Shown: positions 56,243 through 64,000 of the stretch, piece by piece
How positions within the stretch are numbered: the first letter of the stretch is position 1
How the letters are laid out: each line of letters opens with the position of its first letter
Assembly (NCBI GenBank): GCA_031772625.1
Contig: CM062811.1
Span: forward strand, 650,382,871 to 650,446,870
Length of the DNA stretch: 64,000 nt
DNA from: Pinus tabuliformis
Lineage: Eukaryota; Streptophyta; Pinopsida; Pinales; Pinaceae
Direction: 5' to 3'
Notes under the pieces: model-generated
What the model was told of the DNA's origin: nothing
Databases searched by the model: none
The model's input: only the letters and a program-made list of their open reading frames with translations
Translations under genes and position numbers: made by a program

Positions 56243-57170
56243 GGTGTGGGTGCTCTTCCCAACTCTGGATGAAGATTAGGATGTCGTCCAACTACACTAC
56301 CACGAACGGGTTGGTAAAGGGCCGCAATATGTCATCCATCAACCTCATGAAGGTTTTGGGGGCATTCGTCAACCTGAAAGTCATGACCAATCATTTGAAA
56401 AGGCTCTCCTTGGATTTGAAGGTAGTATTCCACACATCAAAGGTTTTGATTAGTACTTGGTGATAACCGGACTTCAAGTCAATCTAGCTGAAATATTTTC
56501 CCCCCTTGATTTGGCCCAAAAGGTCATTAATCTGTGGGATTACCTATTCCAGAAAGTGATCTTATTTAGCGTCTGATAGTCAATATAGAGCCTCTATTTT
56601 TTTTCCTTGTTCTATACCAACACGATCGGGCTCTTACAGGGTGATGAACTTGGCATGATGTGCTCTTTCTGCAACAACTCTTGAATCTACCTCTCGATTC
56701 CATCGTTCTCCAAAGTTGAGTGTCAATAGATCGATCTATTGGGTAGTGTCACACATGGGGTCAGATCGATGGAGTGCTTGACCTGACAGTGTATGGGTAC
56801 CCCTATGGGTCAGGTGAAGATGTCCTTGTACTCCTCCACGACTTGTCCATCTGTTGTTGTCATGTGGAGGAGCCCTATCTGGAGGTTGTGGATGTGCCTA
56901 TAACCTTCCTCTTTCTCTAAGTGTGAATAATAAAGTAGACAAATTTCTCAATCTGGGAAATGATCTTACTACATTGTTTAGTAGAGATTAAAGAAAAGGT
57001 GGTAAGCAATTCTACCTCTGGTATTGTGTACAACTTTTGACCGAAAGTAATAATAAAAAAACGAGGTCTGGATTCATATAAAACATGATTCTTCCATAGG
57101 TATGGTTGACCTAATAAAACATAACAGACTTTTAGAGGGGAAACATCGCACAATACCTCATCTGTAAAGG
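56243..57170 (-). pseudogene. Gypsy protease-end and RT N-terminal part
   Basis: CDVSPLKVCYVLLGQPYLW and LYESRPRFFIITFGQKLY (57,060-57,160) are the protease-to-RT part; RT then shows [33 protein letters not shown] and LDDILIF, the catalytic box region. Same strand and order as gag. Confidence 0.82.
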
Positions 57171-57559
57171 GCTTGATGCTATAAGGAAGACGACACTATT
57201 GGTTGACACGAAGATCTCGCCCTTGATAGAGTCACCTGATGATGTACAGTTGTGGGTGCAGCATTGTTGGCAACTTCAATCTCTTAACGACCTCAATTGA
57301 GATCAGTTTCTTTTGGCTCCCCCAATGTCAATGATGAACTGCACTGACAAGTCCTTTACCCACATCTGCAAGTGGAAGAGGCACTCTCCCTCCTCTGGAT
57401 CCTCAGGTCCTGCGTTTTGGAGCTTGGTGGGGGCTATCATCACAATGGGTTTTGCGTCAATGATCTACTTTCCTATTTTGGTTCCCTTGTTAAGCTCTAG
57501 TTCAGAATCAAAGCATGCATCTGTCTCTGAGACTTTTAGCTAGGCCACTAGTTCCTTCT

Positions 57560-58452
57560 TTGTGTGACATTCATTTGTATTGTGAGTTGGAGTTTTATGG
57601 AACTCACACCACTTATCGTTTTCCTTCTTCACCTTCCTGTTATTCTTGGCTTGTGACTTTGAGGAGTTTTCTTGGGGGTCGCAACCTAGCTTTTCCCTTT
57701 GCTTTGTGGCTTGGGGCACCTTTTATTTGCTTTGGGTTCGCAGATCCAAAGTCTCGCTTCTTCTGCTTGAATCTATACTCAATCTTGGAAACATATTGGT
57801 ATGCTACATTGAGTGAGGAGATGTCCAAGAACTCCATTTTCTCCTAAATTTATTTGTGCAAAAACCTGTGGTACTTTAGAACCAAATGTTTCTCAAAAAA
57901 AATTTGATACGTAACTTTGTGTGCAAGGTATGGAAAAGATTAGTTATCTCATGCACATCGTGATCCCTTTGTTGTTGTAGTGTGGTCCACTTAATGTACT
58001 TGTCCTCATACCTTTAATACTGCACCTTGACAGCGTCTCGGAAATAGTTCCAAGAGGGGGCAGTTGTAAATAGAGAGGGTTCCTTGGTCCTTTTCTCATA
58101 GTAAGTTTCCCACTAGTCCTTGACATGGGGAGCAACCTTAAGCAGTGCAAAAATAATTTCTCCCTATCAGAGAAACTATAAACCAAAAACTAACCTTCCA
58201 ATAGATTAAACATGTATCTGCCACATATGCATCTATTTGACCTTCAAATATAGGGATATTGAATTCTACTTGTACCTTGAAGAGGGCAACACGTCCAAAG
58301 TGACTGCTAGATGAAGATGCATCGTCGGTGAGCATCTGCCGTAGGATCTGGGCAAAGTTGTCCATCGTTGTGTTCCTTTGTCTTTCGAGGGATTCTTCGA
58401 GCAATATTTTGAAAGGATATCCTACTCCCTCGTATTTCTTTTCTTCTGCCAT
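57560..58452 (-). pseudogene. Gypsy gag region
   Basis: Starts MAEEKKYEGVGYPFKILLE at 58,452; further on HFGRVALFKVQVEFNIPIFE and an RDHDVHEITNLFHTL block precede a zinc-knuckle-like CEFHKTPTHNTNECHTK near 57,560-57,620. These match plant Gypsy gag in order. A basic stretch KAKGKARLRPPRK lies just before the knuckle. Confidence 0.75.
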
Positions 58453-58570
58453 GGGAGGTCGCTGGGGTCAATGAGGCCGGTCTTCCAAAGGTTCAACCAG
58501 TTAAATCCCTAACTCCTTATACCTCGACCTCGTTGGGGACATGCACAGAAAAACAAAGAGAGAGAAGACT

Positions 58571-58582
58571 AATCTGATACCA
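58571..58582 (-). other. Primer-binding site, initiator tRNA-Met type
   Basis: On minus TGGTATCAGATT follows the LTR end (GGATCA) by one base. It matches the plant tRNA-Met(i) site TGGTATCAGAGC at 10 of 12 bases. Confidence 0.75.
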
Positions 58583-58583
58583 T

Positions 58584-59155
58584 TGATCCATATTTATGAA
58601 GGAATGAAATGCAAAACATATATGAACAAAAACACAAAGATACAATGAAAACAAAACTTCAATTCATTAATAGCACAGTACTGGAAATTGTTTACATGCA
58701 GAATGGAGATAAACTAGCTTGGGTGATGGTAGCTTATCTCTGAGAATAGATGTGATGGCTACGTGCCTATGAATTGTGCTACAATGAGGCTCAAGGGACT
58801 TTTTATTATTGAACAATAAAGGGAAAACCAGAAACAACCAAAACCATAACCCTAAGAGATGGAATGCCAAGAGTTTGTGGGCCTCGTTCGATTTAGTTGG
58901 ACAACCAACTTCCTCAGGTCATAACTTGGTCATGTTATCTTCGTTTGGCATGTACGATACCTTGTTAGAAAGGTCTATTTGAGTACTACAATATTCGTTG
59001 AAGGCCTTTTCCTTTCCTATGGCTATGGACTTGATGCGTACCTCAAAAAACGTCATTTAGGGGGTCAAACTAGCTTGAAAACTTCAGGACCCAAAAAAAT
59101 ACTAAATTTAGTAAATTGTGCTATAATCAAGGAAACTAAAGAAACCAGCTAGACA
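58584..59155 (-). repeat. 5' LTR of the Gypsy relic (outer edge approximate)
   Basis: The inner edge TG at 58,584 is fixed by the primer site. The outer edge is placed at the CA of AGCTAGACA (59,155), where Copia-type text starts soon after; no partner LTR is available to confirm it. Confidence 0.5.
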
Positions 59156-59173
59156 TCCATGTGGAATAGGTAG

Positions 59174-59512
59174 GTGGCCACCAATATCCACCTGGATCAA
59201 TTGTGGGCTCAATGCATCTTGGAAGAGACTAGGATCAAGGAAAAAGGTGACATTGAATCAAATGAACAATCTCAAGCCTTTATTACAAAAACCAAGAAGC
59301 TGAAGAAGGGAAAATTTGGAAAGTCCAAGAAGAATCCATATATGTCCAAGGTTAAATGCTTTGGATGTAATGAATCTAGACACTTTAAGAGGGACTGTCC
59401 AAACAAGAAGAACAACAAAATAAAGAAAAGAAGTGAAGCTCACACAGTAGAAGAGAAGGGAGAACCTGAGAAGAAGTCGAAGAATGAAGACATCAAATAT
59501 ATTTACTATTAA
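59174..59512 (+). pseudogene. Copia gag nucleocapsid fragment
   Basis: Residues 20-60 are Lys-rich (KTKKLKKGKFGKSKK), then a CCHC knuckle CFGCNESRHFKRDC at about residues 60-75 (59,355-59,400) and an acidic/basic tail. Pattern C-x2-C-x4-H-x4-C is complete. Typical of Ty1/Copia gag. Confidence 0.8.
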
Positions 59513-59514
59513 AG

Positions 59515-60299
59515 AAGGCATCCTCTCTGTTAGGTTCTTTATGAAGACTGTATTTTGTTTAGAATAGCATGCATTGTTGTTTACTCTAGAAAAGTTTTGT
59601 TGTAAAAGCACGGCATCATAGATAGTAGCATGTGATAATAGAAGGTTTAGAGTCTACTTGATTGAATTGCTTAGTAGTAATCATCCAATTTATAAGAATG
59701 CAGAGATTAGGACCTTTTTGCATATTATTGTTCATCTAAGCATTATATAACACTATGTTAGAGGTATTGTTTTTTCTAAGGTGGATCATTAAGATCCTAT
59801 TAAAACCATCATTTTGGAAGGTTCTTGGAACAAGCATGATGACATGTTTAGTATATATTCCATATAGTATTGAAACAATACTCTTGAAGGATGAAGTAAT
59901 GCAGTTGGTCAAGCTAAAAGCTTATTTAAGGTCAAATAGCTAGATGGTTATATGAAAGCGTAGGGATGCATATTTGAAGTAACTATTTCTTTTGGGTAGG
60001 ATTCATATGTACAAAATCTTGTAAATGAACTTTGTCATAAAATATTCTTGGTAAATCATCCATGTATATATGATGCTTGAAAGAAGAATTTGAATTACTC
60101 TAAAATAAATAAAGGATCAAGACTTTCTAACTAGATTATATAATATGATGATCAACAACTAGATATTCTTCGGAAGAAAATTGTAACTTGATAATCAAGT
60201 TCGATTCTTAGGCACTCTGATGCATGAAAGAATATTCTTGTGGAGATGGAACATGAGGATGTTGATGTTTTGATGAGAAATCCATCACGATGAGGTAAG

Positions 60300-60300
<1 letters not shown>
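59515..60300 (+). other. No motif recognised inside the Copia relic
   Basis: About 790 bp; the expected protease motif (LDSGAS) is not found. Short open frames only. Confidence 0.4.
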
Positions 60301-60302
<2 letters not shown>

Positions 60303-60382
<80 letters not shown>

Positions 60383-60524
60383 TATATATATATATATACA
60401 TATATATATACATATATATATATATAGATATATATATATACATATATATATAGATATATATATAGATATATAGATATATATATATATATAGATATATATA
60501 TATAGATATATATATATATATATA
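60303..60524. repeat. (TA)n with (GA)n and GATATA interruptions, ~220 bp
   Basis: A pure TA run of about 60 bp, then nine GA units, then TATATACATA / TATAGATATA variants. Interrupts the Copia relic. Confidence 0.95.
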
Positions 60525-61608
60525 TTATTGGTTATCTAGTTAACATATTGTTTTTCTACCTAGAAGGATATCACAGGAATATATGATGAATGTTGAGCTA
60601 AGATCAACATATGATTTTGGAAATCATGAAGTCAATATGTTTTCATCTTGGAATTAAGAGGTAGTAGTGTGACAAGATAACCTGAAGGTCAAGTTCGTAC
60701 AACAAAAAGGGATCACTTTCTTCAGGAAGCTATGATTATCTTGAAGTTTGGTAAGGCTCAATATAATGCCTTCATTGATGATGAAAAAATGAAAGTGATG
60801 TGAAAGATCGTTGACTTAAACCCTATCATAAGGCTGAAGAAAGAAGATGGCTCCATGATACTAATGAAGGAAGAAAACTCAATATTATGAGATGCGAAGG
60901 AAATAAGGAGCCATGCAGTTATCTCCATAAAGAACAAGCCGTTGATACTCTTATGAAGACAAGTTATAAATCTTGTGGCTATGAATTTCTAATTGGAATA
61001 AATTTTTGGATCTCCTCTATGCTTTAGAGGGAGTATAAAATCTCCATATATTTGTGAAGGAGCAAGGTTCTATTCCAAGTGGGAATAGTAATCTCCTCTC
61101 TAATTAAGAGGGGGTGATGGAAAAAAATCACATTTGCACTCTCTTCTCCATCTATCATGCACTTGACCAAGAATAACAATAGTAAGTCTAAGTGAAGGCC
61201 ATGGAGAGAGAATGGTAGAGGATTGGATAGGAATTTATGGCTTCCTTGATGATAGACAATCCAAGAAAGGAAAGGTACTAACACTCTTTGAGGATAGAGA
61301 GTGGTCGAAGAGGACTGGTATTCTTTGAGGATTAAGGTATAAGAATCCAAGATAAGAAGTGTCGTAAAAGGACATATCTAATGAACGTCCGGTTGGGGTA
61401 TGTGCCTTAGAGGTAGTGTAGTATCCCAAGTAAAGCCTCCTAGCATAATGCCCTCAAATGAAGTTGATCTTGTCAAGTTAGGCTTCAATGACAGTGTTGG
61501 TCATAATGTTGATGCTTATAGTTGGCTTAACAATCTATCTCTTCTTATGAGAACTCTTCAGTTTGAGAATGATGTTGTATTGGTTGTACAATTATTAATA
61601 CCTCACTA
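60525..61608 (+). other. Unresolved interior of the Copia relic
   Basis: No RT or RNase H box found. Near 61,500-61,600 the plus strand is open (VDAYSWLNNLSLLMRTLQF) just before the polypurine tract but matches nothing I know. Confidence 0.4.
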
Positions 61609-61620
61609 GTTAAGAGGGAG
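61609..61620 (+). other. Polypurine tract
   Basis: GTTAAGAGGGAG directly before the LTR start; the AAGAGGGAGTGTTGGAA junction is common in plant Copia elements. Confidence 0.8.
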
Positions 61621-62625
61621 TGTTGGAAATGTAACTAGTTTCGGTCTTCATAATTGTTATTATACTCATTTCAATATGTATCTTATGTAACAAACAAAAG
61701 AAGAAAAGAAAAAGTTATTATTTTAAAGCATGGGTTTCATGCTTCTTATTAATGGTCTTCTAGATAAAAGTGTGTTTTTCATGCTTCTAGGGTTTGTTAG
61801 GTCGTAGGACATATTGTCATGAGTCAAGAGAGTCAACACCATGATTATAAGACCCTTCCAGGTAATATGTACCTTGTAAAAGAATTCATTTTAAGTCTAG
61901 AAGGTCTTGTAAACCTCCAATGTACATGTCGACCTTGAAAACTTCAAGTCAACCTAAAGAAGGGAATTTTACCCCTTGGAAAGGCTATAAATAGAAGCAA
62001 TTTCAACCTCATTTGGCACATTCACTCAAAAGTTTGATCTCTCAAGAAGAATTTTGATCTAAAGTTGGGAGCAACAAGAAAGGAAGAGTGAAGGTCTAAA
62101 AGGCAAGGAGAATCCAAGAAGAAGGAAGAAAATATGTTTTTGGGCTTTATTTCTCTCACATGTGTGAAATATAGGGTTTTTGCAGCTTCAAGGATGGCCA
62201 AAATTGCAAGTCCAAATTCTAGGAAATCAAGTTGCAATATCAAGTCGCTGGAATAACGAATACTCTGTTTTGACCTCGTTGACCTTGGGAGGTTCTATCT
62301 TGCTCAAAGGAGGATCTCTTCAAGAACTAAATTAGGGTTTCTGTAGCAACTACAGGGTCAAAGTTGCAGGCCGAAGTTGCAGATCAAAGTTGCAGTGTCG
62401 AAGTTGTAGCTGAAAGTTGGCTAATGCAGGATTAAGATTTATTGATTTGATCCTCTTGGAAGGAATTGTTGGAGGGATGACTTGGTATTTTGACTAGGAC
62501 TTGGTCCACAGCTTGGATCTTTCTTGTCTCATTTGAAGTAGATTCTACAAGATAAGAAGAGATTTTCTGAGTTTTCCCCTTGGAGGGGTTTTTCACTAGC
62601 TTGGAGCCTAATTTTTGTGTCTACA
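61621..62625 (+). repeat. Copia 3' LTR, 1,005 bp
   Basis: Starts TGTTGGAAATGTAACTAG and ends TTTTTGTGTCTACA. TATA box CTATAAATAG at 61,985-61,994. Near the end TTTTCCCCTTGGAGGGGTTT forms a small palindrome (CCCCTTGGAGGGG). The unit looks complete at both ends. Confidence 0.8.
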
Positions 62626-62754
62626 GTCTTTACTATTTTTATCTTGATAATTATTTGATGAAGAAGAACTAATAAAGAAAACACAAAAAGATAAATAAAT
62701 ATCACTAGCAATTATCAAGGTTAAGGAAAATCTGAATTAATAGCTACCATATTG

Positions 62755-63540
62755 CATTTTCCAACAAGAGAAGGGGATTGAAGGAGAGAGAGAAGGAGAG
62801 AGGGTGGAAGAGAGAGACATAGCTAGAGGGAGAGGGAGAGGAATAAACAAAGGGAAGAATAGAGAGATAAATAAGGGAGAGTGAGGGAGGGAGTGGGAGA
62901 AGGAGATAAAGATGGTGAAATTAAGAGAGAGAGAAGGAATGAGGCAACGGGAAAGAATGAGAGAGGGAGGGACAGACAAACAAAGTTAAAGGGGGAGAGA
63001 AAGGGAAAGGAATATTGAGGAGGAGAGGGAGAGGGATATAAAGAGAGAGGGGGGGGGGGCAAGGGGGGGGAAGAGAATGATTGAGAAGGAAACAAAGTGA
63101 TGAAGGGAAAGAAATATATAGAATAGAAGAGAATGAGATGGATAGAGAGATAGAGAGGGATAGAGAGAGAAGGAGGGGTGGGAAAGAGAAATAAAGATGG
63201 AGTGAGGGGGAGAGATAGAGAAGGAGAGAGGGAGGGAGGAAGACATAGCTAAGTGGGAGAGATAAAGAGAGATAAAAGGAAGAATAGAGATGAAAGGAGA
63301 AAAGGAGAGAGGGAGATAAGGACATAAGGGAAAGAGAGGGGGAATGAAAGAGAGGGAAAACTATAAAAATAGGGGATGGGGGGAGAGAAATGGAAAAAAA
63401 GAGTGAGGTGGAGAGTGAGATGGAGAGAAATAAAGAAGGAGAAGGAGAGTGGGAGGGAGAGAAATATAGCATTGGAGGGGGGTTGTTGTGAAGAAGGGAC
63501 TAATGGGGAGAGGGGGGTAAAAGATAGAGAGAGAGAAAAA
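62755..63540 (+). repeat. ~800-bp polypurine (GA-rich) tract
   Basis: Almost all A and G on plus: GAGAGAGA, GGGAGAGGGAG, AAGGAAGAATAGAG and a G13-type run near 63,046-63,059. The Ser/Leu/Pro-rich open frames on minus are artefacts of the composition. Confidence 0.92.
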
Positions 63541-64000
63541 TGATGTTGTTCTAGAGAGTTAGGGTGGAAGTCAGTAGGAGGAATTTTAAGGATGGAAATT
63601 GATCTTAAAGTTTAGAAACCTTGGTGAATCTTACTAGCCTCTAATATGTAAACTTCAAAATGTTTGGTGATATTTTTGTAAAATGTTCAAATTTCCAATG
63701 ATTTTATATAGTCTCTATAAAATTTTGGTGATTTTTAAGGTAAAATAATTTTATCCTAAAAAATTTGGGCAAATATTTTTTAGAAAAAATGGAAATTAAC
63801 AAATATTGTTTTATGAAAAAGTTTTTTCTTCTTTAGAAGACTTTCCAAGGGCTATAGTCATAGTGATTCTCCTATTTCACTATTTCAACCATTTCCGAGC
63901 ACCTATATGATCAAATGATATAAGATGAATTAGGGACAATTTTTCATCCATCATCCTTTCAACAAAAAAATTGGGTTCCCAAGATTCGTTGTTGGAACAA
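63541..64000. other. No gene recognised
   Basis: AT-rich DNA with no motif or repeat that I can support. Confidence 0.4.

Larger units (their letters stand above)
54214..59155 (-). mobile_element. Ty3/Gypsy relic: 5' LTR, gag, protease, RT, RNase H
   Basis: Minus-strand order: LTR (58,584-59,155), tRNA-Met-type primer site, gag, protease, RT and RNase H, ending abruptly near 54,214. Integrase and the 3' LTR are not present. RT is opened by a solo LTR (55,109-56,242). Broken with well over ten breaks, so clearly old. On the left it abuts the unnamed repeat family and on the right a Copia relic. Confidence 0.82.
59160..62625 (+). mobile_element. Copia-type relic with 3' LTR
   Basis: A gag nucleocapsid fragment at the left, a polypurine tract and one LTR at the right, all on plus. 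Integrase and RT are not recognised between them, and the 5' part is missing where the Gypsy relic begins. That the gag piece and the LTR belong to one element is inference from order and orientation. Broken. Confidence 0.6.

Noticed and set aside
59755-59943. 62-codon plus ORF with hydrophobic start
   Set aside because: Too short, no match to Copia domains expected here.
62737-63472. Ser/Leu/Pro-rich ORFs up to 183 codons
   Set aside because: Composition artefact of the polypurine tract.

Overview
The window looks like intergenic DNA from a large, repeat-rich seed-plant nuclear genome. A gymnosperm such as a conifer is my best guess, from old, decayed and deeply nested LTR elements, a plant L1 LINE with an RNase H domain, a Helitron relic and plant-type primer-binding sites. 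That is inference; no host marker gene is present. I found no convincing host gene, rRNA, functional tRNA or CRISPR array. Nearly everything recognisable is a mobile element or a tandem repeat.

Layout. 1 to about 10.6 kb: a minus-strand Athila-like Ty3/Gypsy relic running off the left edge, with 5' LTR, tRNA-Asp primer site, gag, protease, RT, RNase H, integrase, then a palindromic 39-bp minisatellite and a plant-mobile-domain-like ORF. 10.7-13.3 kb: plus-strand chromovirus remnant (integrase, chromodomain) and LTR-like DNA with CCGATAGTGT repeats. 14.3-16.9 kb: decayed minus-strand gag relic. 19.98-29.8 kb: a minus-strand Helitron helicase relic split in two by a plus-strand LTR element (20,211-26,871) that keeps both LTRs, a tRNA-Arg-type primer site, a polypurine tract and flanking ATTGG, but encodes only a nucleocapsid-like gag part and a protease. 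30.0-30.54 kb: first copy of an unnamed repeat family that begins an ORF with MSK. 30.54-38.5 kb: two copies of a ~1.9-2.0 kb LTR in opposite orientations around a TGTACATG minisatellite; the right copy is opened by a 3,066-bp solo-LTR-like insert (TSD GGTAG). 40.0-43.2 kb: 5'-truncated L1-type LINE; 43.6-44.9 kb: an unknown broken ORF ending in poly(A). 45-48.9 kb: AT-rich DNA with a duplicated segment, one copy carrying a tRNA-derived SINE. 48.94-54.21 kb: second copy of the unnamed family with a longer ORF, interrupted by a 4,030-bp Copia element with two LTRs (TSD AAAAG) and only gag/protease. 54.2-59.16 kb: minus-strand Ty3/Gypsy relic carrying a 1,134-bp solo LTR (TSD GGTGT) in its RT. 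59.16-62.63 kb: Copia relic with nucleocapsid piece and intact-looking 3' LTR. 62.75-63.54 kb: ~800 bp of almost pure purine.

How it fits together: this is an insertion stack, not an operon or pathway. Relative order is readable at several places: Helitron before the gag-protease element; unnamed family before the Copia element; Gypsy RT before its solo LTR; 2-kb LTR before the 3-kb solo LTR. The most interesting points are the two LTR elements of different superfamilies that both keep only gag/protease, the unnamed repeated ORF family, the inverted LTR pair, and the palindromic minisatellite whose motif recurs in its element's own LTR.
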